The notes beneath the pieces are model-generated. The model had not been told where the DNA came from, searched no databases, and saw only the letters and a list, made by a program, of their open reading frames with translations. From an uncultured Dorea sp. (GTDB lineage: Bacteria > Bacillota > Clostridia > Lachnospirales > Lachnospiraceae), in NCBI GenBank assembly GCA_910584095.1, contig CAJTYU010000038.1:1-18833 (forward strand): 18,833 bases of DNA, read 5' to 3'. The position numbers and the translations under genes are program-made. Below are positions 8,071 through 16,409 of the stretch, piece by piece; within the stretch, counting starts at the first letter, position 1, and every line of letters starts with the position of its first letter.

Positions 8071-8601
8071 ATGGAAAGTAAAATATTAGCAAAATTGGGA
8101 ATAGATCCGGCATTTATATTTTTGTTTCTCTTGATATTGATTGTTGTACTATTTGTATTATATGTGAATATCAGTTTGAAATATGACAGATTAAAGACAA
8201 GTTATGCTTCGTTTATGAGAGGAAAAGATGGGAAGAATTTAGAAGAGAGCATTCTCAGCAAATTTTCAGAGATTGATACTCTGGCTAAAATGGCTAAACA
8301 GAATAGATCCGATGTGAAGACAATGTTAAAGATGACAGAGAATTGTATTCAAAAATGCGGACTTGTTAAGTATGACGCATTTAATGAAATGGGCGGAAAA
8401 TTAAGTTTTGCGTTAGCCTTTTTAGACAGCAATAATAATGGATGGATTATGAATGCAATGCATAGCAGAGAAGGATGCTTTACTTATGCAAAAGAAATCG
8501 TAAAAGGGGAAAGTTACGTAGAGCTTGCGGAGGAGGAAGCAGAAGCTTTGGACCGTGCGATATATAATGAAGATTATATGATGGAAGCTTCACCGAAGTA
8601 A
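8071..8601 (+). CDS. DUF4446 family membrane-anchored protein
   Basis: 176 residues, function unknown. There is one strong N-terminal membrane segment at about 12–33 (FIFLFLLILIVVLFVLYV) and then a cytoplasmic part. A helical, probably coiled-coil stretch covers about 35–95, followed by a compact domain with LSFALAFLDSNNNGWIMNAM and SREGCFTYAKEIVKGESY. I recognise this as the DUF4446 family, which in Clostridia commonly sits between parB and serS. It lies 26 bp after parB with AAGGAGAG upstream, so it should be co-transcribed with the partitioning genes. A link to chromosome segregation or membrane anchoring is only guilt by association. Confidence 0.85.
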   Translation: MESKILAKLGIDPAFIFLFLLILIVVLFVLYVNISLKYDRLKTSYASFMRGKDGKNLEESILSKFSEIDTLAKMAKQNRSDVKTMLKMTENCIQKCGLVKYDAFNEMGGKLSFALAFLDSNNNGWIMNAMHSREGCFTYAKEIVKGESYVELAEEEAEALDRAIYNEDYMMEASPK

Positions 8602-8644
8602 GAATTAAAATAAGATAAATAAAGAGATTAGAAAGGATAAAAAA

Positions 8645-9928
8645 ATGTTAGATATTAAATTTGTAAGAATGAACCCAGATGTAGTAAAAGAGAATATAAG
8701 GAAAAAATTTCAGGATGAAAAAATTCCCCTTGTGGATCAGGTATTAGAGCTAGATAAAAAGAATAGAGATATTAAACAGGAGGTAGAAGCGCTCCGCGCA
8801 GAGAGAAATAAGATATCTAAGCAGATCGGAGCATGCATGGCTCAGGGAAAAAGAGAAGAAGCGGAAGAGTTGAAATCACAAGTTCAGAAAAACGCAGCCA
8901 GAGTAGAGACTTTATCTGCAGAAGAGAAGGAAGTGGAAGCCCAGATTAAGAAAAATATGATGATCATTCCGAATATTATAGATCCGTCTGTTCCGATTGG
9001 TAAGGATGACAGCGAAAATGTTGAGATTGAGAAATTCGGAGATCCGGTTGTGCCGGATTTTGATATTCCATACCATACAGATATTATGGAGAGTTTTCAT
9101 GGTATTGATCTGGAAGCAGCAGGAAAGGTGGCCGGTAACGGCTTCTATTATCTAATGGGCGATATAGCAAGACTGCATTCTTCTGTAATAAGTTATGCAC
9201 GTGATTTTATGATAGACAGGGGATTTACTTATTGTGTGCCGCCGTTTATGATTCGCAGTAATGTGGTTACAGGAGTAATGAGTTTTGCAGAAATGGATGC
9301 TATGATGTATAAAATAGAGGGTGAAGACTTGTATTTAATCGGAACAAGCGAGCATTCTATGATAGGAAAGTTTATTGACACCCTGTTAGCGGAGAATAAA
9401 CTTCCTCAGACATTGACCAGCTATTCTCCATGTTTCCGCAAAGAAAAAGGGGCGCATGGAATAGAAGAAAGAGGCATTTACCGAATTCACCAGTTTGAAA
9501 AGCAGGAAATGATCGTCGTTTGCAAGCCGGAGGAAAGTATGAAATGGTATGAGGTTCTCTGGAAAAATACAGTAGATTTATTCCGTTCTTTGGATATTCC
9601 GGTACGTACGTTGGAATGCTGTTCCGGAGATTTGGCAGACTTAAAAGTGAAATCCTGTGATGTAGAAGCATGGTCTCCGAGACAAAAGAAATATTTTGAG
9701 GTGGGAAGCTGCTCAAATCTTGGAGACGCTCAGGCAAGAAGACTTGGAATCCGCGTAAAGGGGGCAGACGGAAAATATTTTGCACATACTTTGAATAATA
9801 CCGTAGCCGCGCCTCCGAGAATGCTGATTGCATTTCTGGAAAATAATCTTCAGTCGGATGGTTCTGTACGTATTCCAAAAGTACTTCGTCCTTATATGGG
9901 TGGTATGGAGAAAATTGAACGAAAATAA
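8645..9928 (+). CDS. serS: Seryl-tRNA synthetase (Lachnospiraceae-type variant)
   Basis: 427-residue class IIa synthetase that charges tRNA-Ser (and tRNA-Sec if present). The N-terminal tRNA-binding coiled coil covers about 30–105. The serine-binding TSE loop is at 234–236 (LIGTSEHSM). Motif 2 is FRKEKGAHGIEERGIYRIHQF, with Arg265 binding ATP/serine. SCSNLGDAQARR is at about 355–366. Motif 3, LNNTVAAPPRMLIAFLEN (383–400), keeps class II Arg392 but lacks the usual NGSGLAxGRTL sequence. The motif 2 loop also differs from the common SEAGSAGRDTRGL. I recognise this as a sequence type common in Lachnospiraceae and expect it to be functional. There is no T-box in the 43-bp gap upstream, so expression presumably follows the parAB operon or an unseen local promoter. 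AGAAAGGA precedes the start. Confidence 0.95.
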   Translation: MLDIKFVRMNPDVVKENIRKKFQDEKIPLVDQVLELDKKNRDIKQEVEALRAERNKISKQIGACMAQGKREEAEELKSQVQKNAARVETLSAEEKEVEAQIKKNMMIIPNIIDPSVPIGKDDSENVEIEKFGDPVVPDFDIPYHTDIMESFHGIDLEAAGKVAGNGFYYLMGDIARLHSSVISYARDFMIDRGFTYCVPPFMIRSNVVTGVMSFAEMDAMMYKIEGEDLYLIGTSEHSMIGKFIDTLLAENKLPQTLTSYSPCFRKEKGAHGIEERGIYRIHQFEKQEMIVVCKPEESMKWYEVLWKNTVDLFRSLDIPVRTLECCSGDLADLKVKSCDVEAWSPRQKKYFEVGSCSNLGDAQARRLGIRVKGADGKYFAHTLNNTVAAPPRMLIAFLENNLQSDGSVRIPKVLRPYMGGMEKIERK

Positions 9929-9948
9929 ATAATTAATGGGTAGAGAAA

Positions 9949-10824
9949 ATGCATAAATATCTTAATGCCATTGGATATGGCAGTTTAACTTCGGAAAAAG
10001 AATTGAATGAGTTGTTGAAGGAAGCAGAAAATGTTTATTCGCATCACGAACTTGTAGCTTTTGATCCGGATATAGATTATTGTGAATACCGCACAGAATG
10101 TGCAGAAGATATTGGACTCTGTGTCTGTGGAACCTCCGATACGGAAGAACATTTTGAAAGGCATTATTATTATCCGTATTTTAAAGGAAGCGGCGTAACT
10201 TCTAATACGGACGTTATGATTGAAAGAAGAATTGATAAAGAAGCATATGCGGGTATCTGCGAAGATGCAAAGCTGGGAATCAGTTTGATTTTTCATTTGC
10301 AGAATACATCAGAATGTATGCGGATAGCAGGAGGGCAGACTCAAGAAATCAAAGAAATATCTATTACATTATCCGGTTTATGCAATTACGGGATGATTCT
10401 GCTTCCTGTTATGAAAAATCCTGAGCAGGAAAAGAAAAGAAAAGAGGAGTCTAAAAATCGCATGATGCTGCTTAGTGCGGCAAGAAACGGCGACCAATCT
10501 GCAATGGAAAGCTTGACTTTGGATGATCTTGATACTTATACAAAAGTATCGAAACGTCTGGTAACAGAAGATGTATTCAGTATCGTGGATACATATTTTA
10601 TGCCGTTTGGGATAGAATGTGATAATTATTCTATTTTAGGGGAAATATTGAATATTCGGATAACTGAAAATTGGCAGACAGGGGAAGAATTGTATATTAT
10701 GCATCTTAATGTAAATGAATTAAAATTTGATGTATGCGTTCCGAAAGCAAATGTTGTGGGAGAACCGGCAGTCGGAAGAAGATTCAAAGGAACCATTTGG
10801 CTTCAGGGAAGAATTAATATTTAA
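9949..10824 (+). CDS. DUF3881 family protein
   Basis: 291 residues, cytoplasmic, with no signal peptide or membrane segment. The N-terminus MHKYLNAIGYGSLTSEKEL and the overall layout match what I know as DUF3881, a Clostridia-restricted family of unknown function. It has an acidic, Cys-containing N-terminal region (about 35–65, with C43, C50, C56 and C58). A helical linker follows (about 155–185, Lys/Glu-rich). The C-terminal part has a beta-rich look, with the ending GRRFKGTIWLQGRINI. It lies 20 bp after serS and is the last gene of the operon before the terminator. The ribosome binding site is weak (GGGTAGAG), so translation may depend on coupling to serS. No catalytic motif is visible. Confidence 0.75.
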   Translation: MHKYLNAIGYGSLTSEKELNELLKEAENVYSHHELVAFDPDIDYCEYRTECAEDIGLCVCGTSDTEEHFERHYYYPYFKGSGVTSNTDVMIERRIDKEAYAGICEDAKLGISLIFHLQNTSECMRIAGGQTQEIKEISITLSGLCNYGMILLPVMKNPEQEKKRKEESKNRMMLLSAARNGDQSAMESLTLDDLDTYTKVSKRLVTEDVFSIVDTYFMPFGIECDNYSILGEILNIRITENWQTGEELYIMHLNVNELKFDVCVPKANVVGEPAVGRRFKGTIWLQGRINI

Positions 10825-10834
10825 AAATTTGAGA

Positions 10835-10883
10835 AAATCCGCCTATATAGTCCGAATTAATTTTAGGCTGTATAGGCGGATTT
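10835..10883. terminator. Bidirectional rho-independent terminator between convergent operons
   Basis: A stem of 13 perfect pairs (10835–10847 with 10871–10883) is extended by three further pairs including one wobble, around a 17-nt loop. The minus-strand transcript from the sugar operon has TTTT directly after the stem. The plus-strand side ends in TTT then C. It sits between the DUF3881 stop and the symporter stop and can serve both. Confidence 0.8.
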
Positions 10884-10895
10884 CGTTACTAAGAT

Positions 10896-12263
10896 TTATG
10901 TCATGTTTCTTTTGTTTCTAATTTTTTCATTTGCTCCTTCCACATTCATCCTAGAAAGTATCAGCATGATAATAATATTGATTACCAGCGGTATCCACAG
11001 ATACATGATATGCAGCATATTAATACAGGATTCCGGCTGTATTGCTAAGGTGCCGTCAAATTTGCTAAATTCCAGCAGCCATCCGGCTGCGGCAGTTCCA
11101 AGTCCTCCGCCGAGCTTTACTCCCAGTGAGGTACAAGAATACATGGTTCCGTCTACCCGCTTCCCTTTTGTCAAGAAGGTATATTCCGAGCAGGAGGCAA
11201 TGACAGCGTTCATATCGCCCTGCCAGGGGCCTTGTCCGAGAGCAGCAAGAGCCGTGAAAAGAAGCATAAGAGGAACGCTTCCAATATAACCGGCTGCAAC
11301 TACAAAGGCTCTGCCAATGACAGCGATGATATAGCCTCTAAGATTCAGTTTGTACATTCCTTTCCATTTACCCACAAGGGTAGGAGTAAATAGTAATGCA
11401 ATGATCAATGGAATATTAAATGCCCATGAAAATACACCGTAAAGATTCTCATTTTTCAATACATAGGTCATATAGTAAATTCCGGAATTAATCATGGCTC
11501 CGTAGAGCTGCTGCAGGATATATACTCCGCAGATCATCAAATAAAATTTATTGGAGATCAGAAGGCGGAACGCTTCAAGCAATCCGTATTTTTCTTCCGC
11601 TGACTCTGAACTGTCTTCTTCATTAAGTTCTGATTCCGGCAGTTCTTTTACCGAAAGAGCAGAGATCGTATTGATAATAAGTCCGAAAATGGCGTATACA
11701 ATTGCTACGGTCCTCCATGCATTTGCGCCTCCGCCGCATTTTGCGACAAAGCTAATGGTAACGGATTGAATCAAAAGGCTTGTAGAGAATGCGAATATAA
11801 ACCGGCAGGAACCCATCTGGACACGCTCTTTACTATTTTTTGTTACCAGAGACGTAAGGGCAGAGTAGGCAATATTATTTGCTGTGTAGAAAACGCCGTT
11901 CAGCAAAGTATAAGCAATGAAAAACCATGCATACTGCGCGGTGGTTCCCCAGCTTGTAGGAACAGCAAAAATTGCCGCTAAGGTAACCGCACAGCCGATA
12001 TAACCGTATAACATCCATGGCTTTGCTTTTCCAAGCTTTGTGTGGGTCTTATCGATCATTGCGCCAAAGAAAATGTCGGTAATGCCGTCAAATAATTTGG
12101 AAAGCGCAATAAGCGATCCAACAATGCCTGCGGAGAGTCCGATTGTGTTGGTTAAGTAGATCATGACAAAGGAGGACAGAAAAGCATATACTACATTGCC
12201 TGCAATATCTCCGGAACCGTATCCGATTTTGTTATACCATTTTAAGTATGTTTTTTCGTTCAT
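10896..12263 (-). CDS. GPH-family glycoside:cation symporter (MFS superfamily, MelB/LacS-like)
   Basis: 455 residues with about 12 hydrophobic membrane segments. This is a glycoside–pentoside–hexuronide:cation symporter that imports sugars with Na+ or H+. The family signature is LSKLFDGITDIFFGAMID at 54–71. Its acidic residues D59 and D63 correspond to the cation-site aspartates of helix II in MelB. GKAKPW at 78–83 lies in the cytoplasmic loop. A charged central loop is at about 208–225 (KELPESELNEEDSSESAEEKYG). There is no C-terminal IIA-like domain, unlike LacS. The start codon overlaps the stop of the beta-galactosidase gene (ATGA), with GGAG just upstream inside that gene, so translation is coupled. 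The context suggests a beta-galactoside such as lactose as substrate, but the sequence alone cannot fix the sugar. Confidence 0.9.
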   Translation of the reverse strand: MNEKTYLKWYNKIGYGSGDIAGNVVYAFLSSFVMIYLTNTIGLSAGIVGSLIALSKLFDGITDIFFGAMIDKTHTKLGKAKPWMLYGYIGCAVTLAAIFAVPTSWGTTAQYAWFFIAYTLLNGVFYTANNIAYSALTSLVTKNSKERVQMGSCRFIFAFSTSLLIQSVTISFVAKCGGGANAWRTVAIVYAIFGLIINTISALSVKELPESELNEEDSSESAEEKYGLLEAFRLLISNKFYLMICGVYILQQLYGAMINSGIYYMTYVLKNENLYGVFSWAFNIPLIIALLFTPTLVGKWKGMYKLNLRGYIIAVIGRAFVVAAGYIGSVPLMLLFTALAALGQGPWQGDMNAVIASCSEYTFLTKGKRVDGTMYSCTSLGVKLGGGLGTAAAGWLLEFSKFDGTLAIQPESCINMLHIMYLWIPLVINIIIMLILSRMNVEGANEKIRNKRNMT

Positions 12264-15200
12264 AAGATGAAATCTCCTTTCGTAAGGGGGTAATTTAATA
12301 AGTCAAACGGCATCAGTTTTAATTGAAAACAAAATGCCGTATCACGGAAACAGTACCGGTCTGGAACATCCGGCCCGCAGCTGCTCGACCCAATCCCATG
12401 AAGCGCATAATCCAGGCATAGTATCGCGTTTCCAGATTCCTCCAATTCAAAATGATGGGCTTTGTTTTCCAGTTCTTCTTGCGAGTAGACGGATGCATGA
12501 AAAGAGAAGCTTCTGGGTGATACGGCGGTTAAACCAAGCTGTTTCCCATAAATTTTTACATAATCACAGTCGGAGCGATTCCCATTTTCCTGTGGAAAAA
12601 TGTAGTCTTCATGAAGTTCTGCAACAGATACGGTATAGAGTCCATGGCTGGAGGCTCTGTGCTTGTCGCGATAATTTTCATAGGGGCCGTATCCGTAATA
12701 GGTTACGGTTTCAAATTCTTTCGGAAGAAATAACCTTATTCCAAATCTTGGTAAGAAAGGAAATTCTTCATTCTTTCTGACATCCAGTATCATATGAATG
12801 CCGCCGTCATAATCTACGATCCACTCCGCCTGTATATTCAGGATTCTCTGCAGGGAGTCTGCCGAAACAGACATGGCGGAGGAAATGACAATTCCATTTT
12901 CGGATCGGGTAACAAGGGTATCGTACGCCCTTGTGATGGAATTGTGATAATGGGCTTTTTTCCACTTTGTGCGGATATACATATCATTGTCTGTGGGAGC
13001 CCTCCAGATATTAATTTCCATTGATTTATCCAGATATTCTTTTCCTTCATAGACCATACTTTCAAACATGCCGTTTTTTTTGCTGTAGGTGTAGCAGAAA
13101 TTCTTTCCAAACAGCCGGATATGGGAATCGGTTTCTTTTGTAAAGATGGCGGTGTTTGTGTTTATTTTTTGGTTTAGCCACTCTATTACGGTTAGATTTC
13201 TTCCGTCTTCATTTTCTAAAAGAATCTCGTCGAAGCCCAAAGGATGTCCGGCCGGAACCATTGGGGAATCCTTCCGGCGGAGATAGCGTATATTCAGATA
13301 AACCCGTCCTATTCTTGGAATGGGAATATCAAGCTTTATTGTTCTTTCACAGTGGGGCGGGATGGAACATGCGGGGACGGCGCCTTTGCTGGTACAAATA
13401 CCGTCGCAGGTTACTTCATAATGAATGGTAACATAATCCTTTAAGTCGGTAAAATCAAGGTAATTATGAACCGTTAATTCCTTTGTATCGGTATGATAGG
13501 ATACCACTCTTGCCGGCCTGTGTACGTTTTTATATTCAAGCAGTCCGGTGTGGGGTATCCGGTCTGGATAGACTAGGCCGTCTATACAGAAATTTCCGTC
13601 ATGAATCGTTTCTCCAAAGTCTCCGCCGTAAAGGTATTTTGTTTTACCGTTTTCTGCTTTTCCAGCTTCAATTGCATGGTCGCACCATTCCCATACGAAT
13701 CCGCCGCATAGGATATCGTGGCTTTCAATAAGCTGGAAATAATCTTCAAAATCCCCGGGGCCGTTTCCCATGGAATGACAGTATTCAACTAAGAGAAAAG
13801 GTTTCGAGGCGTCCGTTTCCAAATATTCCTCTATTTCTGAGAGGGCGGGATACATCCTGCTGTACAGATCCAGATTGGTATAGTCATAGATTTCATCGTA
13901 ATTGCGATATCTGGCACTTTCATAGTGTGTGATACGCTGAGAGTCAAATTCTTTGGTCCATTGAAGAGCTTTTTCAAAATTACAGCCATAAGCGCTTTCA
14001 TTCCCCATAGACCAGATCAGGATACAGGGACGATTTTTATCCCGGTGTACCATAAGCTGTACCCGGTCAAGTATTGGTTTTTCCCAGAAAGGATTGTCGG
14101 CAATCGGTTTGTTCCAGTTCTTAAAGCGGTTATAGTCGGTATCTTCTCTGTAATGCAGCATAAAAGGCCCATGGGCTTCAATATCCGCTTCATTTATGAC
14201 CATGAAACCGTATTTATCGCATAATTGATAGAAGTACGGTGCGTTTGGATAATGGCTGGAACGAACCGCGTTAAAATTGTGCTGTTTCATCATGGTAAGA
14301 TCTTTCATGATTTGGTTTATATCGACTGCCGCACCGGCAACAGGGTCCGAATCATGGCGGTTTACACCGTGGAATTTAATCTTTTGATTGTTTAGATAAA
14401 GGATCTTATCTTTGATTTGAATTGTGCGGAAACCAACAAATTCGGTAATTATTTCGTCCTTTGTTTCAATGACGAGAGTATAGAGGTATGGATGTTCTGC
14501 ATTCCATAATTTGGGATGTTCCAATTCTAGTACAAGGTGATTTAATTTGACTTTGCCGGATGCCATGATATGATTGTGCTGATTATATAGAGTGACTGTT
14601 GTATCAATTGGCTGACCGAAGTAAGAAAAATTTATTATTGTTTCTGCTGTATCTTTATGGACAGCGGTGGTAATACGGTAATCCCTGACGCACTGTCTTG
14701 GACGTTTTAAGAGATATACGTCCCGGAAAATACCGCTCATGCGGAATTTGTCCTGATCTTCTAAATAGCTTCCGTCACACCATTTTAAGACAAGAACCGA
14801 CAGAGTATTTTTACCTTCTTTCAGTGATGATGAGACATCAAATTCGCTTGTGGCGTGGGATACCTGACTGTATCCGACATAGGAGCCGTTCAGCCATACA
14901 TAGAAACAGGAATCAATTCCCTCAAAATTCAAATAAGCCTGGGACGCCAGATTATCTTTTTGGTAATTAAATTCACAGATATACGCACCGCAGGGATTAT
15001 CCTGTGGGACATAGGGCGGATCAAATGGGAATGGATACCGGATATTTGAATACTGATGAGAATCGTATCCATATATCTGCCATACGCCGGGAACCTTCTG
15101 CACATCGAAACCAGATGTGTCATAACTGGGTTCAAAGAATGGATCATGTACGTCATAAATGCTCTCATAATAGCGGAATTTCCAGTTACCATTTAAGAAT

Positions 15201-15334
15201 TGTATCCGGTCAGATTCTTCCCTGTGTTCGGTCAGATTGTCCATTCTCTTTGACGCGGGGATATAGTATGCTCTGGCAGGCATGGTCCCTTCATGGAGAA
15301 TATCGAGATTCTCATAATGTTTTGGTACAATCAT
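12260..15334 (-). CDS. lacZ: Glycoside hydrolase family 2 beta-galactosidase (LacZ type)
   Basis: 1024 residues, the size of E. coli LacZ (1024). It hydrolyses terminal beta-D-galactosides. The N-terminal sugar-binding jelly roll covers about 45–215 (YSNIRYPFPFDPPYVP, then FRMSGIFRDVYLL). Ig-like domains follow, then the TIM barrel with FHGVNRHDSDP at 321–331. The acid/base glutamate is E446 in WSMGNES and the nucleophile is E517 in LLVEYCHSMGNGPG. The C-terminal small-chain domain (about 740–1015) contains YYGYGPYENYRDKHRAS. There is no signal peptide, so it is cytoplasmic and works on sugar imported by the symporter. AAGGAGG lies 8 nt before the ATG. It is the first gene of a two-gene operon and diverges from the AraC-type regulator. 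Specificity among galactosides is inferred. Confidence 0.94.
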   Translation of the reverse strand: MIVPKHYENLDILHEGTMPARAYYIPASKRMDNLTEHREESDRIQFLNGNWKFRYYESIYDVHDPFFEPSYDTSGFDVQKVPGVWQIYGYDSHQYSNIRYPFPFDPPYVPQDNPCGAYICEFNYQKDNLASQAYLNFEGIDSCFYVWLNGSYVGYSQVSHATSEFDVSSSLKEGKNTLSVLVLKWCDGSYLEDQDKFRMSGIFRDVYLLKRPRQCVRDYRITTAVHKDTAETIINFSYFGQPIDTTVTLYNQHNHIMASGKVKLNHLVLELEHPKLWNAEHPYLYTLVIETKDEIITEFVGFRTIQIKDKILYLNNQKIKFHGVNRHDSDPVAGAAVDINQIMKDLTMMKQHNFNAVRSSHYPNAPYFYQLCDKYGFMVINEADIEAHGPFMLHYREDTDYNRFKNWNKPIADNPFWEKPILDRVQLMVHRDKNRPCILIWSMGNESAYGCNFEKALQWTKEFDSQRITHYESARYRNYDEIYDYTNLDLYSRMYPALSEIEEYLETDASKPFLLVEYCHSMGNGPGDFEDYFQLIESHDILCGGFVWEWCDHAIEAGKAENGKTKYLYGGDFGETIHDGNFCIDGLVYPDRIPHTGLLEYKNVHRPARVVSYHTDTKELTVHNYLDFTDLKDYVTIHYEVTCDGICTSKGAVPACSIPPHCERTIKLDIPIPRIGRVYLNIRYLRRKDSPMVPAGHPLGFDEILLENEDGRNLTVIEWLNQKINTNTAIFTKETDSHIRLFGKNFCYTYSKKNGMFESMVYEGKEYLDKSMEINIWRAPTDNDMYIRTKWKKAHYHNSITRAYDTLVTRSENGIVISSAMSVSADSLQRILNIQAEWIVDYDGGIHMILDVRKNEEFPFLPRFGIRLFLPKEFETVTYYGYGPYENYRDKHRASSHGLYTVSVAELHEDYIFPQENGNRSDCDYVKIYGKQLGLTAVSPRSFSFHASVYSQEELENKAHHFELEESGNAILCLDYALHGIGSSSCGPDVPDRYCFRDTAFCFQLKLMPFDLLNYPLTKGDFIL

Positions 15335-15394
15335 GTTTTCAGCCTCCTTCTTCTAAATATTCACTTTTTTATTTGCCAGTCTTTTCTCTTCTTT

Positions 15395-15410
15395 TGCTTC
15401 GATTGAAGCA
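15395..15410. promoter_or_regulatory. Inverted repeat in the lacZ leader, possible operator
   Basis: TGCTTC-GATT-GAAGCA is a perfect 6-bp inverted repeat with a 4-bp spacer. It lies about 25–40 bp downstream of the expected lacZ transcription start. It could be a protein-binding dyad or a small leader hairpin. A 10-bp direct repeat, CTTTTCTCTT, flanks it at 15381–15390 and 15419–15428. Function is not established. Confidence 0.35.
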
Positions 15411-15441
15411 TGCGTTCACTTTTCTCTTATATGTTGGTATT

Positions 15442-15470
15442 ATTATAGGGATTATTCGGGTATAAGTCTA
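15442..15470 (-). promoter_or_regulatory. Promoter of the lacZ–symporter operon
   Basis: On the minus strand TAGACT (15470–15465) is followed after 17 bp by a perfect TATAAT (15447–15442). The -35 matches TTGACA at four of six positions, as expected for a promoter that needs an activator. It lies upstream of an approximately 100-nt leader. Confidence 0.6.
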
Positions 15471-15479
15471 TAAACTCGA

Positions 15480-15509
15480 TTGGACAAAACATACACAAAA
15501 TGATACAAT
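15480..15509 (+). promoter_or_regulatory. Promoter of the AraC-family regulator
   Basis: TTGGAC at 15480–15485, an 18-bp spacer, and TACAAT at 15504–15509 preceded by TG (extended -10). It is back to back with the lacZ promoter: the two -35 boxes are only 9 bp apart. A regulator bound between them could act on both genes. Confidence 0.6.
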
Positions 15510-15539
15510 AAGAAAAAGTGAGGAGGAGGTGCAGACATT

Positions 15540-16403
15540 ATGTATATAAATTCGGGATATTTGAATAATTCCCTTGTGGATTTTAAGGATAAAACGAAGC
15601 CTTTGGTTGTGGGGAGCTGCGGCACTTACCGCTTGTATAAGCATCCGAGGCTGCCAACGTACCGTCCCCGCGGAAGGGTAGATTTTCAAATTATCTATGT
15701 GTCCGCGGGAGCTGCGCACTTTCATTTTGATCATGCGGAGAATGATACGGTGGTGACTGCCGGGAATATGGTGCTGTTTAGACCGAAGGAATTTCAGAAG
15801 TATGAATATTATGCTGTGGATCAGACGGAGGTATACTGGGTTCATTTTACAGGGGGAAATGTAACGAATATTTTGAGAAGCTATGGAATGAAGGATGATA
15901 TGAGAGTATTTTATACCGGCGCTTCACTGGAATATGAGCGGATATTTAAGCGGATGATATCAGAACTGCAGCGGCGCCGGGAAGATTATCAAGAAATGCT
16001 GGTTCTTCTTCTTAAACACCTTTTTATTTTGATACACAGGCAGATAACGGACCAGCATGTACGAAAGAATGAATATCTGGAATATGAGATGGATACGGCG
16101 GCTCAGTATTTTAACGATCATTATAATACGGATATCAGCATTGATCGGTATGCAAGATCCCGTGGGATGAGTGTGAGCTGGTTTATCCGTAATTTTAAAG
16201 ACTGGATAGGAATAACGCCGATGCAGTATATCGTTTCTATCAGGATGAGCAATGCACAGGCTCTTTTGGAAACGACAAATTATTCGGTAGCTGAAATTGG
16301 ACGAATCGTGGGGTATGAGAATCCATTGTATTTTAGCAGAATTTTCCATAAGCAGAAGGGGTTTTCACCCTTGGGATATCGGAAAAAAATTAAGAGTTTA
16401 TAA
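15540..16403 (+). CDS. AraC-family transcriptional regulator of the galactoside operon
   Basis: 287 residues. The N-terminal cupin-type ligand-binding domain covers about 20–105, with VDFQIIYVSAGAAHFHFD and RPKEFQKYEYYAVDQTEVYWVHF. The linker is helical (about 125–180). The C-terminal double helix-turn-helix covers about 185–285. Its second HTH contains the family signature YSVAEIGRIVGYENPLYFSRIFHK followed by FSPLGYRKK. The layout is that of an AraC-type sugar-responsive activator. Strong AGGAGGAGGT (15521–15530) lies 9 nt before the ATG. It is divergent from lacZ, so the likely target is the shared intergenic region and the likely effector a galactoside; both are inference. Codons such as CGG, GGG and GCG are much more frequent than in the par/mnm genes, suggesting a different history. 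The 3' end abuts a truncated gene on the other strand. Confidence 0.92.
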   Translation: MYINSGYLNNSLVDFKDKTKPLVVGSCGTYRLYKHPRLPTYRPRGRVDFQIIYVSAGAAHFHFDHAENDTVVTAGNMVLFRPKEFQKYEYYAVDQTEVYWVHFTGGNVTNILRSYGMKDDMRVFYTGASLEYERIFKRMISELQRRREDYQEMLVLLLKHLFILIHRQITDQHVRKNEYLEYEMDTAAQYFNDHYNTDISIDRYARSRGMSVSWFIRNFKDWIGITPMQYIVSIRMSNAQALLETTNYSVAEIGRIVGYENPLYFSRIFHKQKGFSPLGYRKKIKSL

Positions 16404-16409
16404 GACAGA

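Noticed and set aside
8602..8644. T-box leader for serS
   Set aside because: The gap is only 43 bp and shows no T-box motif or antiterminator hairpin.
9372..9878. 168-codon minus-strand open frame inside serS
   Set aside because: It lies wholly antisense to a clearly conserved synthetase domain, has no family resemblance and no ribosome binding site; the serS frame explains the sequence.
12334..15465. Several plus-strand open frames of 60–153 codons across the lacZ region
   Set aside because: They are antisense to lacZ, whose GH2 domains and catalytic residues are intact throughout; none has recognisable motifs.
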